64,000 nt of DNA from Aspidiotus rigidus (lineage: Eukaryota; Arthropoda; Insecta; Hemiptera; Diaspididae), in assembly GCA_035079385.1 (NCBI GenBank), contig JAVHKY010000037.1, forward strand, positions 2,852,001-2,916,000, written 5' to 3'. Shown here piece by piece: positions 1-10,290 of this stretch; position 1 is the first letter of the stretch, and each line of letters begins with the position of its first letter. The notes under the pieces are model-generated. The model worked only from the letters and a program-made list of their open reading frames with translations. It had not been told where the DNA came from and made no database searches. The position numbers were made by a program, and so were the translations under genes.

Positions 1-800
1 CATCGATAAAAAGAAGCTTTTGCCAAAACGATAGGGCCTTAACATAAGAAATTGTCCCCTCCTTTTAAATTTCAAGAATTTAGGAATAAATCTAGTTTTA
101 TCAACAACAAACATTCCATGCTCGACTGCAGTTCGAAAATCTGTGTCTGTTTCCTCTGTTATTCTTCCCACTGAAAAATACATACAAATATTTGTAATAT
201 ACATTAACATTTTTGCATATATCTCTGTCTAATTGTACAAGGTTATGTGTAGAAGGGCAATCCTGATATGCTCTATAGACTATATCTTTACTATAACTGT
301 ACGGTGTCCGAGTTAGGCCCTATATATAAGTACCGACTTCCACTCTCAGTTATTTATCAACTACATTTTGATATTTACCCGTTTGGCTTGAAGTTATTGG
401 AGTTATTTCACGCTTCATCACCTTTTTACGTGTCATGTTAGAATTCCTCTCGTTTAGAAGCTTTGTGTTTCGGGCCATCCGAATTTCATCATTCATCTCA
501 TCAAAGGTCTAGTAAAGAAAAAGGTATAGATGTAACAGTTACATTTGCACAAAATAAATCTGTGTACAGAAGAACCTCGTTAACGGCGATAATGTGGCGG
601 TCAGTCAGCCAGCATATGATCTGGCATGACAAAGCGTACCTGCCGGGATCTGTACTCACATTGGCTTTGGAGATAGATGACGGGTCATCGTTGTTCACCT
701 TGTTGAAAGTCAGACCTGAATTGTCACTGCCATCGTTAGGGATAAGGTTACTTTTGACAACCAAAACGTGAATTCCGAAATAAAATACAATTGCATTCAT
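1..800 (-). CDS. AAA-ATPase-like gene, copy 1 (5' part only, runs off the left edge)
   Basis: This is the 5' part of a second copy of the gene at 4497-7063, offset by exactly 6263 bases. The hand-spliced exons are 660-800 (signal-peptide-like start), 379-508 and 1-170 (start of the AAA-ATPase domain, continuing left of the window). Splice sites equal those of copy 2: a GTGAGT donor after 660, a pyrimidine-rich TAG acceptor before 508, a GGTAAAT donor after 379 and a TTTTTCAG acceptor before 170. An upstream in-frame ATG at 842 is an alternative start. In the coding part I noticed only a single substitution against copy 2, so copy 1 looks as intact as can be seen. Function is as discussed for copy 2. 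Whether its 3' part is intact cannot be judged here. Confidence 0.7.
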
Positions 801-1463
801 AATTACTCTGCTACGTGCTAAAGGTATAAAGATTTCCAACAAGCGTTTGAAATACCATCCTATTGCATGTATTTTTCACTCGCACAAAATGACGGAATAT
901 TACATTTAGAATTTATGGTAAGCGTAGGCCTATTCACGTTGAATGATTTATGAAGTTCTTAGGTTCTTACCTTATCTTCCTGGTGATAAGTAATATTAAT
1001 GGAAATAGGCTATAGGCTCAGTCGATGTAATTGATCATATCACATTTTCCTAAAATCAGATAGGTACCTAGTAGACCAGGAGTGAGGAATAACTGTTATA
1101 CAAGAGCAAGAAAAACACGTGCTTCATATATGTAGGTATGTAGAGACTATCTCTATAACAATGAATTCAAGAAAGAATTAGGACACTTTCTGAAACAGAA
1201 CACATTATGAGACGTTATTCTTGCACTGTAGTCACCACTCTATTTACTTTGTAGGAATTTTGTATTTGCTCATAAAGGTATGCGGTCTATGTCCAGATAA
1301 ATCTCAAATAATCGAACACCTTCTAGTACCATAATCCTTAGTCGTTTTCAATCTTAAAAAAACATTTAACACATGAGTTTACCTGAGCAACGCTATCTAT
1401 CACGCCTGCGAGAGTACTACTATTTTTGCCTCTCCATTACTACTCATACTCAAAGCATCATAC
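801..1463. other. Upstream region of AAA-ATPase-like copy 1
   Basis: Non-coding AT-rich sequence upstream of the first exon, duplicated at 7064-7705. The promoter of the minus-strand gene should lie here, but I cannot point to a specific core element. Confidence 0.5.
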
Positions 1464-1471
1464 AATATAAG

Positions 1472-1918
1472 CACGGTACACTAAAGAGGTATTGACACTA
1501 TACAAAATTCTTGTCACACAAAATAATGTAGTTCATACATAATTCCGCTGCGTTTGCTGCGCCGTTGTGAATGCCTTCCGCTCCCCACCAGCGTTGTTAC
1601 CTTACCGGAGGTACCTTAGTACTGACAAATTTCCAAGAGTTATAAAAAATCAAGAAATTTACACATGAGAATAATTTTTTTTGAAATATGTAGAGCATAA
1701 TGAGTAGTCTATTCGCACCATGTTTCAGATTTTTTGGTTGATTTCTGACTCTTCTACAATTTTTTTAAAAGTAGTGAATTTACATAAGACTCTATGTACA
1801 ACCGGGGACCAGATCATTGGCGCTACATAGTGGCAAAACACTCAAGTACATCATTTCTCGTGACAGCATTAGTAATGGTGAACATAGGCAAGTGTCAGTA
1901 CCTCTTTAGTGTACCGTG
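1472..1918. mobile_element. hAT-type MITE (447 bp) inserted in duplication copy 1
   Basis: Terminal inverted repeats begin CACGGTACACTAAAGAGGTA and end with its near-perfect reverse complement. An 8-bp target duplication AATATAAG flanks it (1464-1471 and 1919-1926). The empty site is present in copy 2 near 8140, which proves both the insertion and its limits. It has no coding capacity. Confidence 0.93.
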
Positions 1919-2312
1919 AATATAAGGTTCTAGATACATTTGGTGTTACCACACACACGAGACATTAAATCATCTTATATGGTACTTCGCAGTGTTACCA
2001 AACGGGTTGATAACGGACTCATATCCTTAACACTTATAACTGTTGGGAAATTTTCTGCAACTCTCCTTCGATCAAGAGAAATAGCCTGTAGCCCTGTAGT
2101 GTAACATATATGGAAGCTATTCTTCTCCAAGTTGCAATTTTTCGAAAACTGGAAAGTCCAAAACGATCCACAAAGTTGAACCTCATGCACTAGTGAAAGA
2201 AAACCACTTCTCTACATTGTTCATCATGTATCATTTGTCTTTGTACAAGACTCAGTCGCGGTACTTCATTCTTTAACCTCGTTTGTTCTCGTCCTTGATC
2301 TTATCAGTAACT

Positions 2313-2394
2313 CTGCCATACAAAGTTGAATTGACATATGCAAATAATGAATACGAGGAGGCTATATCAAGTATACCCATAACCTCTTTTCCTT
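2313..2394. mobile_element. Truncated palindromic MITE at the duplication breakpoint
   Basis: Left arm of the palindromic family seen complete at 8533-8660 and 30577-30713 (starts CTGCCATACAAAGTTGAATT). Here the right arm is missing and unrelated sequence begins at 2395. Confidence 0.8.
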
Positions 2395-3343
2395 TGTCCT
2401 GCAACACCATCTAATTCATATTCATCTTTATTGTCCCTATCTGTCCACTTCGAGTCCACAAAACCTTTTTCATAGTCGTGTTCAACTTCTATGAGTACTA
2501 ACTGGAATCCATTTCGAAAGTCGCTCGAGCTTCTGGATTCTTCTCAATGCATCAGTCAAAACTATAGCTTTCTAGTTCTAATCGTCAAAACGAATGTTTT
2601 TCCAAATACCATCTCCAAAGTTTTTGTCAAGATTTATTTACTTTTCAACATATTAGGCTGCTCATGGATTAGGTAATCCTTTCCTAATTTTGAAATAAAA
2701 AATTTTTAGAAATAGTACAGGAAAATAATTACGGTTCTCTATAACTCTCTGCTAACATCTTGTCTCCCTTTTTATTTTCTTAATTCCCCAGGAATTCCTT
2801 TCTTAGCAAGTATGATTATGAACTATTAACTATAAAATCAGGTAACCCCATGGGGACCTTGTATGACAAATTAAGATTTTTTACGCAACGATTTGCAATC
2901 GACGTCCAAGTTTATACCGACCACAGTCTATATAGTAATAGCTGTTAGCTTTAAGCTATGCGCTGTTTCAGTCCGTGCGCTAATGCCATCCTAATCCATA
3001 TGCACAATGCCAATTATGGGATATTGGTACTCAAACTTTCATTGTTCACTCATCTTTAGGATATTAATAAGCCGTTCACACTTGGCGTTTGTTTACATAG
3101 TCATATTATCAAAATGAGAAAATTCAGATTGAAAAATTGACAAAATTCTTGGGAGTTTTGGGTAAATTTTTATTTTTGCTCGGCATGGTAAAATGTAAAT
3201 ATTATAATCCACAAAATTACAAAAATTATTTGAAAATAAAAACTTGAATTTTTGTTTGACTACGAGTTTGATAACAAATCAGGCAAACGCTTATACTATC
3301 CGCATTAAGAACCCAAAGTGTGAAAGGCTTACAATAAGATATA

Positions 3344-3740
3344 TTTTTGAATTTTTGATATTGGATTTAGGAATTTTTTCCCATTACTTTTTCTTTTTTT
3401 GATATTAGACTTGAAATATTCTGCCCTATTTTGATTACCTTTTTTTCTTGTCATTTATTAATTCTCTAATTATTATAAACTTTCCTTGTTCACTTGATTT
3501 AGATTGACAAGACCTATAAGAAGTAAAAGAATATATTTTCTTCATCATCTCCTATTTTTGATATTAGATTCAGGAATTTTTTCTTATGAAATTCAGAATT
3601 TCTTAAATCTAATACCTATCAGAAGAAGTAATAAGAAGATTACCTTTCTCTCTTGTCATTTATTAATTATTATTATCAATTACTATAAACTTTTGTTGTT
3701 AATTATTCAGATTGAGAAGAGGTTGAAGAATCATTAATCA
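3344..3740. repeat. Tandem repeat, unit about 200 bp, two diverged copies
   Basis: GATATTGGATTTAGGAATTT near 3357 recurs near 3557. The block CTTGTCATTTATTAATT near 3448 recurs near 3649, giving a period of about 200 bases. AT-rich, no coding potential. Confidence 0.75.
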
Positions 3741-3959
3741 AGAATTTATAATTTGATTTCTTTGAAATTTTTTTTTTTTGTTGTAATTTTTGATGCCTTT
3801 GACTTTTTGTACAACTTTCATTGAATGACTAAAATAAAAGATTTTCCAATCCAACAAAAGTACAAAGTTCAAAACATTTACACCAGTCTAACTGTGAGTT
3901 TATGACTGTTAAAAATTTAAAATACTTAAGTAAGATCAAAAATAAAAATTTCAGATTTT

Positions 3960-4170
3960 GACCGACTTTGAGGTTTCACCAAGAATCATTTGACCATTTG
4001 AAAATTTTCAGATTGTGAGATTGTGACCGTTTGAAATTTCAGATTTGATGTTGACCGTTTAACCAGCAACCGTTTGACCGTTTGAAATTTCAGATTTTGA
4101 CCATTTGACCGATATTAACCGTTTGAAAAATGTGATAGTTTTGACCGTTTGACTGATAACTAGGGCTTGG
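3960..4170. repeat. Degenerate GACCGTTTGA-motif array
   Basis: Variants of TTTGACCGTTTGAC recur about nine times with AAATTTCAGATT between them, ending in a CTAGGGCTTGG-AAATAACAG boundary. Similar motif-rich patches occur at 8746-8960 and 28277-28600. This may be subterminal repeat material of a DNA transposon, but the family is not certain. Confidence 0.6.
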
Positions 4171-4496
4171 AAAATAACAGTTAAAATAAAATTTTGTGTT
4201 TATGTGTAAATGTCTCTTGTATTTTCTCCTTTCTCGCTCGTTGAGCAGTTATTCGATCTATGGTCTAGCTAAGACTTACTAGCGTTTTGTAGTACTTAAA
4301 TATCGAACGTCGTCAAACGATCCCTAAACAAGATGTACGTATCCCTCCTTTTTGATCTTTCTTTCTTTTCTAAATTTATAGCAGTCCCATAGTCTCGTAC
4401 CTGCAAAAGACTGAAAAATTCCTCATAACACGCATAGCTGCGCCTGTATCACATAATCAAGTCTCGGAGGGCTACGATCAGCTGTTCGCAACGTTG

Positions 4497-6433
4497 TCAT
4501 GAGTTGTTCGGCTTGATAGTAGAGGTGGCCGTGACTTGACCATCTGGTTTCTTTTTTGGAACCCTAAGGTCTTGCTTTTCTTTTTGCTGGTCCTTATCGG
4601 TATACGCCGCTACTTCTTCCCGCTGTTCCTCATTTAAGGCTGGATGAATGTTGTACTCCTGAACTTTTTTTTCCTCTTGAAACCATTTTAGAGCAGCCCA
4701 ATCCATAATAAATTCCCTGTTTGTGTCTTTTATTCTCTGGTTCTTCCTCACTTTCTCCCTTTGACCGGCTCCGGTGTAAAAGATTAATACAATGCACATC
4801 ACTTCATTTCCTGGGTGCTCATCAGCATAAGGTTTCACATATGCACTGTGACACTTCATCAATTCGAACGTTGTGTTTTTAGTTGTTTTTCCGGGAACGT
4901 AAGTCTTGAAATAAAAAATAGTGGTCACCTTACCAAACGGCATAATCTTGACATAATCCGCATATTGTGTTGTAATTACATCGTTTTGTTTTTTAATTGA
5001 ATATTCTTCTGCTTTAATTACAAACTGCTTCATCCTTGCGCTCGTCAAGACAGCAGATTTCCAGTCTATAGGTGACTGGCTTTTCAATTCGAGTAAAATA
5101 CCAACTATCATTTCGTATTTTACTTCAAGTTGATAGTGTTCGTCACCTAATAAATCAACTATAGCATCTTCTAGGGCTTTTATAAATTCCTCGAATTTAT
5201 ACTGCTGAAGTATATTTTCCATTTTATCTAAGGGACCCGCGTGCACCTTTTGTTGTAGACAACGTTCAAAAAGGTATTCAGCCTCTTTATTTACGACTTC
5301 TAAATCACAATATGATGATGGAACAGCGGGCTCTTTTATGGTCATGTATCCCGTCTGGAACAACATTTTCGCGAGCTCAGTCGTGTCACCTAGCATAATG
5401 TTAGCACGATTGAGTTTTTCATTCAGCATGTCCTCCGATTGAAATGTATGGCGTTTACCAGAAAGAAGATTAACAGTGTAATTTGAGAATTTCTTGACAG
5501 TGTGTGTTAAGAAGTCTCCGTTGTGAACCTTCTTAGCCCAGTAGGGTTTTGGATTTTTCGGATTTTCACGTAAGAAGTTTATTATAGATAGCGTATTGAA
5601 GACAAAAATGCCGGATCGTGCAAATAGGTAACTGTTATAATATGCATGCAAGATTCCTTTGAACAACATCTCGATATTCTTGAGATTTCTTTCATAAGCA
5701 ATCTCTGCTAACCTCTCCTTGTAAGTTTTCATTATTTCTTCTTTTGTGAAACCTACCAGATCACTGTAATTTTCGTCCCATGTCAAATCTTCAAGTAAAT
5801 TGTCCGTTCCCCCAACCGTTGTCACTTTGGTTGCACCAAAAATAAACGCAAAATGGATGAAAGGGGAACTGGCCTTCAATGCACTGAAAAAAGTTTCAAT
5901 CCTTTCTTCATTAAACTTATACTGAGCCACATTGTCGTCGAAATATCTCTTCATGACTGGAAAATCGTATTCGTCCACCAAGACCACGACTCCTTTCGTC
6001 TGGTTTTTGTATATTGCGGAGAACGTCTGCTTAATCAAAGCATTAATATCTTGAGGCAACTTTTCACCAACCTCATATTTTGTTGTCAAGTCGACTACCT
6101 TATCTCTAATATACGTAGAAAGCGACTTATCAAATAACACGCCAAAATCCAGTTCAAGTATTGGGTACTTCCCCCAAGTTAAATCGCTATTATCGCAAAT
6201 ATCCATCTTTGGTCTATCATTGGAGCAAAACAGTTCATAATCACCTTCGAAGAAGGCTCTTAACATCGATAAAAAGAAGCTTTTGCCAAAACGATAGGGC
6301 CTTAACATAAGAAATTGTCCCCTCCTTTTAAATTTCAAGAATTTAGGAATAAATCTAGTTTTATCAACAACAAACATTCCATGCTCGACTGCAGTTCGAA
6401 AATCCGTGTCTGTTTCCTCTGTTATTCTTCCCA
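4497..6433 (-). CDS. Exon 3 of AAA-ATPase-like gene copy 2 (catalytic and C-terminal domains)
   Basis: One long open exon of 645 codons including the stop, beginning after a TTTTTCAG acceptor at 6434. The open frame continues upstream to an ATG at 6473, but those extra codons read through the intron end and lack family similarity. The AAA-ATPase core spans about the first 330 codons (VDKT, P-loop, DEYD, GFTKEE). The remainder is the DUF1703 / PD-(D/E)XK-like region and a charged tail. No internal stop or frameshift was seen. Confidence 0.85.
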
Positions 6434-7063
6434 CTGAAAAATACATACAAATATTTGTAATATACATTAACATTTTTGCATATATCTCTGTCTAATTGTA
6501 CAAGGTTATGTGTAGAAGGGCAATCCTGATATGCTCTATAGACTATATCTTTACTATAACTGTACGGTGTCCGAGTTAGGCCCTATATATAAGTACCGAC
6601 TTCCACTCTCAGTTATTTATCAACTACATTTTGATATTTACCCGTTTGGCTTGAAGTTATTGGAGTTATTTCACGCTTCATCACCTTTTTACGTGTCATG
6701 TTAGAATTCCTCTCGTTTAGAAGCTTTGTGTTTCGGGCCATCCGAATTTCATCATTCATCTCATCAAAGGTCTAGTAAAGAAAAAGGTATAGATGTAACA
6801 GTTACATTTGCACAAAATAAATCTGTGTACAGAAGAACCTCGTTAACGGCGATAATGTGGCGGTCAGTCAGCCAGCATATGATCTGGCATGACAAAGCGT
6901 ACCTGCCGGGATCTGTACTCACATTGGCTTTGGAGATAGATGACGGGTCATCGTTGTTCACCTTGTTGAAAGTCAGACCTGAATTGTCACTGCCATCGTT
7001 AGGGATAAGGTTACTTTTGACAACCAAAACGTGAATTCCGAAATAAAATACAATTGCATTCAT
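4497..7063 (-). CDS. AAA-ATPase-like / DUF1703-family protein with a signal-peptide-like N-terminus, copy 2 (three exons)
   Basis: Seen: three exons (6923-7063, 6642-6771, 4497-6433) join in frame to give about 735 aa. Exon 3 carries the hallmarks of the predicted AAA-ATPase family: a VDKT motif before a P-loop of the form RPYRFGKS, Walker B as VVVLVDEYDFPV, an FGATK sensor-like stretch, the block DLVGFTKEEI, and YYNSYLF with a following YWAKK. Known: this family (PF09820) is usually followed by a PD-(D/E)XK nuclease-like domain (PF08011, DUF1703) and is mostly bacterial, with scattered eukaryotic members. The C-terminal half here (roughly the last 250 residues) sits where that nuclease belongs, with LLELKS and QYADYVK stretches, but I cannot place a full catalytic triad, so activity is doubtful. 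The tail is lysine- and glutamine-rich. Exon 1 encodes a short hydrophobic core (AIVFYFGIHVLVV) followed by a polar N/D/S-rich linker, suggesting secretion. The substrate is unknown. Confidence 0.75.
6642..6771 (-). CDS. Exon 2 of AAA-ATPase-like gene copy 2 (basic linker)
   Basis: 130 nt: 43 codons plus one base. The acceptor is preceded by a strong pyrimidine tract (TTTTTCTTTACTAG) and the donor is GGTAAAT. It starts in phase 0, matching exon 1, and ends in phase 1, matching the TTTTTCAG acceptor of exon 3. It encodes a charged linker with the basic cluster TRKKVMKR. If exon 1 is not used, the internal ATG at 6699 in the same frame would give a shorter, non-secreted protein. Confidence 0.6.
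6923..7063 (-). CDS. Exon 1 of AAA-ATPase-like gene copy 2 (signal-peptide-like)
   Basis: 47 codons from the ATG at 7063, ending in phase 0 at a consensus GTGAGT donor (6917-6922). The first 15 residues are hydrophobic, followed by K-S-N and a polar N/D/S-rich stretch, as in a secretory signal peptide and a mature N-terminus. An in-frame ATG at 7105 could add 14 residues. The frame stays open past the donor to 6764, so the splice is inferred from site quality and frame matching, not forced by a stop. Confidence 0.6.
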
Positions 7064-7712
7064 AATTACTCTGCTACGTGCTAAAGGTATAAAGATTTCC
7101 AACAAGCGTTTGAAATACCATCCTATTGCATGTATTTTTCACTCGCACAAAATGACGGAATATTACATTTAGAATTTATGGTAAGCGTAGGCCTATTCAC
7201 GTTGAATGATTTATGAAGTTCTTAGGTTCTTACCTTATCTTCCTGGTGATAAGTAATATTAATGGAAATAGGCTATAGGCTCAGTCGATGTAATTGATCA
7301 TATCACATTTTCCTAAAATCAGATAGGTACCTAGTAGACCAGGAGTGAGGAATAACTGTTATACAAGAGCAAGAAAAACACGTGCTTCATATATGTAGGT
7401 ATGTAGAGACTATCTCTATAACAATGAATTCAAGAAAGAATTAGGACACTTTCTGAAACAGAACACATTATGAGACGTTATTCTTGCACTGTAGTCACCA
7501 CTCTATTTACTTTGTAGGAATTTTGTATTTGCTCATAAAGGTATGCGGTCTATGTCCAGATAAATCTCAAATAATCGAACACCTTCTAGTACCATAATCC
7601 TTAGTCGTTTTCAATCTTAAAAAAACATTTAACACATGAGTTTACCTGAGCAACGCTATCTATCACGCCTGCGAGAGTACTACTATTTTTGCCTCTCCAT
7701 TACTATTCATAC

Positions 7713-8117
7713 CACGGCCTACTTTATATAAGGCCAGAATGTAGCGAAGTCACAACGTCGCACTCTAAAATCAGTGGATACAGGTTTACATGGACGCTTA
7801 TGGGAAAAAACGAAAAAATTCAAGTATTTTGATTCGCACGCTAATAAAACGCGGTTTTCGGAAAAAACGAAGAGAATATAACTTGAAGAGCAAACGATTT
7901 TCTGTTTTTTAAGCCCAATTTTAGTAAAATTGGTGCAGTACAAGTGCAGTTATCATCGTTTGAAAATTAAAAATCAGATAGGAGACGAAGTGCGGTACAC
8001 GTACACCGTGGTTACACCGCACCGATGAACATGAACCGCCCCGAAACATCACTGATAAGAATCCACTGCGCGCTGTTGTCATTTTCTGCATTCCGGCCTT
8101 ATATAAAGTAGGCCGTG
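7713..8117. mobile_element. hAT-like MITE (405 bp) inserted in duplication copy 2
   Basis: Terminal inverted repeats of the form CACGGCCTACTTTATATAAG at both ends, flanked by the duplication TTCATAC (7706-7712 and 8118-8124). The empty site is seen in copy 1 near 1441-1450. It shares only the first five terminal bases with the copy-1 MITE, so it is a different family. It has no coding capacity. Confidence 0.9.
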
Positions 8118-8532
8118 TTCATACTCAAAGCATCATACAATATAAGGTTCTAGATACATTTGGTGTTACCACACACACGAGACATTAAATCATCTTATAT
8201 CGTACTTCGCAGTGTTACCAAACAGGTTGATAACGGACTCATATCCTTAACAGTTATAACTGTTGGGAAATTTTCTGCAACTCTCCTTCGATCAAGAGAA
8301 ATAGCCTGTAGCCCTGTAGTGTAACATATATGGAAGCTATTCTTCTCCAAGTTGCAATTTTTCGAAATCTGGAAAGTCCAAAACGATCCACAAAGTTGAA
8401 CCTCATGCACTAGTGAAAGAAAACCACTTCTCTACATTGTTCATCATGTATCATTTGTCTTTGTACAAGACTCAGTCGCGGTACTTCATTCTTTAACCTC
8501 GTTTGTTCTTGTCCTTGATCTTATCAGTAACT

Positions 8533-8660
8533 CTGCCATACAAAGTTGAATTGACGTATATGCAAATAATGAATACGAGGAGGCTATATCAAGTATACCC
8601 ATAACCTCTTTTCCTTATATTCATTATCTGCATATACGTCAATTCAACTTTGTACGGCAG
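8533..8660. mobile_element. Palindromic MITE (128 bp), complete copy
   Basis: Starts CTGCCATACAAAGTTGAATT and ends with the reverse complement (AATTCAACTTTGTACGGCAG). The arms are nearly the full half-length, so the element can fold into one long hairpin. Other copies are at 2313-2394 (truncated) and 30577-30713. Confidence 0.88.
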
Positions 8661-8745
8661 ACCTATCAGAGTTTAGAACACACCTCCCATATGTGTATTT
8701 TAAAACAAAAAAGTCTTGACAAGTTACTTCAAAACTCCCCGCTTA

Positions 8746-8960
8746 CAAGCCCTACTGATAACCGTTTGAAAAAGGTATGATGCTTTTGACCCTTTGACCT
8801 ATAATTGTTTGACAACTGTAGCAGTCTTGACCAATTAACCGTTAACCGTTAATCCAAACGGTCAAAACCCCCAGTCAAACGATTAACGAAGTTTTTTTTG
8901 TTTCGGTTATTGGTTACCTATATAACAGTTATATAACTGTTATTTCGCAAACCCTACGTT
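8746..8960. repeat. GACCGTTTGA-rich repeat patch
   Basis: Contains repeated AACCGTT / GACCATT / TTTGACC motifs and ends near ATAACTGTTATTTCGCAAACCC, echoing the AAATAACAGTTA border at 4160-4180 in reverse orientation. Likely a degraded copy of the same element type. Confidence 0.5.
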
Positions 8961-9149
8961 TTCCCTTTGGCCGAAGGAATTTTTGGATTCTGATTTGATA
9001 ATTGAATTTAATGAAATTCCAATGGGATGATGATTTTCTACTGACGAAAACCTTTCAAAGGATACCAAAAGCCAGCTTTATCGTTCTGGCTGATGGGAAG
9101 CTAAGCTGTATTTCTCAAGGTCATCACTCATAGGCTTCAGCATAAAGCC

Positions 9150-9398
9150 CTTAGACCATATAGTACATAGACCGCCGATGGCCTATGTTAATGACGTTAT
9201 CAGTTGTCGGAACATAGGAGGTTGTCTGTAAGTCGGGAAGGTTCGGTATGGATGGTAGGGTGCATGCGACGTAAGGGGATGTGAGTGTTGCCACGCCCAC
9301 TCACATTAACGCCGTGAGACCTTACCAACTTACAGAGTCTCCTATGTCCCGACAAGCTCCTTATCATTATTAGCGGTCTATGTACTATATGGTCTAAG
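9150..9398. mobile_element. hAT-type MITE (249 bp) with 8-bp target duplication
   Basis: Inverted ends CTTAGACCATATAGTACATA and its reverse complement, flanked by the perfect 8-bp direct repeat ATAAAGCC (9142-9149 and 9399-9406). The 8-bp duplication is typical of the hAT superfamily. No coding capacity. The interior is more GC-rich than the surroundings. Confidence 0.92.
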
Positions 9399-10015
9399 AT
9401 AAAGCCTAAGCTGTATTGTTTGGCTGCAACACCCTTGTCAAGATAAGAATGTGAATATTCTGCTGGACCAATAAAAATGAAGCATCAACTGTGGCAATGA
9501 CCGTCTGATAGCACCCTTGCTGTCACCTCTCAAGTTCCACACTCTCACGATATGATCTGTTTTCACTTGTTAGCGGTATATTTGTCAGCATTATTGTATT
9601 GTATCTTTCTATTTTGAGTTAATACTCATCTTTCTCTCGAGTTCCACATTCTTAACATTGATTGAACTGTTTTCACTTACATTTACTTGGCGCATTAGCG
9701 GTATATTTCAAGCTGTTTTTGAATTTAGACCAATTCCTTAGTGACATCACCGTGTTGCTAATAGTGAGCAATGGTGAGTCAAAGTACCCGTATTTGTAAT
9801 CGATACTACAATTAATGGGTCAATCATGATATCGATTTTCATGAGAATACACAGCCTACTCAGGGTACAATTCAATCACATACTATATAGACATTCAAAA
9901 AACAAGATATTTCTTATATGTATTAGAGATCTCTATTTAGAATTTAGAGGTTCTGCGGGATTTAAATATGTAGCTTCAATTGCTCACGCACTCTTAGTCA
10001 AAGAACGCACTTCTT

Positions 10016-10135
10016 ATTTTTGAATACTAGTGAATTATAGAATGTTCCCTGCATAATTCTAATGGGGGTTGCCCTAAAGCCAGCGACAGAGAACAAGCAT
10101 TCAACCGAAATTGAAGATGTTGACGGCACAGGGAA
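10016..10135 (-). pseudogene. hAT transposase C-terminal (dimerisation domain) remnant
   Basis: About 40 codons read FPVPSTSSISVECLFSVAGF followed by IMQGTFYNSLVFKN. This matches the conserved hAT C-terminal pattern: P-x-S-x-x-x-E-x-x-FS-x-AG, then a distal L-x-F-x-x-N. No upstream transposase sequence is recognisable, so it is a relic. It shows that a hAT source family existed in this genome, consistent with the nearby MITEs carrying 7-8 bp target duplications. Confidence 0.6.
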
Positions 10136-10252
10136 TCGGTGTTCAAAGAGTAAAATCAAATAAATTACAAAATGTAAACACAACCAAAGAAATAATTTTC
10201 TTAAATTTGAGTTTTATAACGCATTAGTAACTTTTTATGACTAGAAAAACAT

Positions 10253-10253
<1 letters not shown>

Positions 10254-10286
<33 letters not shown>
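10254..10286 (+). repeat. Poly(A) run
   Basis: About 33 consecutive A. It could be the tail of an old retroposon, but no recognisable body precedes it. Confidence 0.8.

Positions 10287-10290
<4 letters not shown>

Larger units (their letters stand above)
1..2394. repeat. Direct duplication, copy 1 (left end outside the window)
   Basis: Positions 1-1471 match 6264-7734 minus the copy-2 MITE almost base for base, and 1927-2394 match 8138-8616. The only large differences are one MITE in each copy. The left boundary is beyond position 1. The right boundary (after 2394 and 8616) lies inside the palindromic MITE described at 8533. Confidence 0.95.
2395..4496. other. AT-rich spacer between the two AAA-ATPase-like copies
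   Basis: No gene recognised. It holds a roughly 200-bp tandem repeat (3344-3740) and a degenerate GACCGTTTGA-rich stretch (3960-4170). It would contain the 3' UTR of copy 2, whose stop is at 4497. Confidence 0.6.
6264..8616. repeat. Direct duplication, copy 2
   Basis: Second copy of the segment at 1-2394. The offset is 6263 before the MITE sites and 6222 after them. That difference is fully accounted for by the two MITEs with their target duplications and a 2-base indel. The duplicated segment contains the 5' half of the AAA-ATPase-like gene and its upstream region. Confidence 0.95.

Noticed and set aside
463..771. 102-codon plus-strand ORF, repeated at 6726-7034
   Set aside because: It is antisense to the proposed first two exons of the AAA-ATPase-like gene and has no domain character. 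Its repetition only reflects the duplication.
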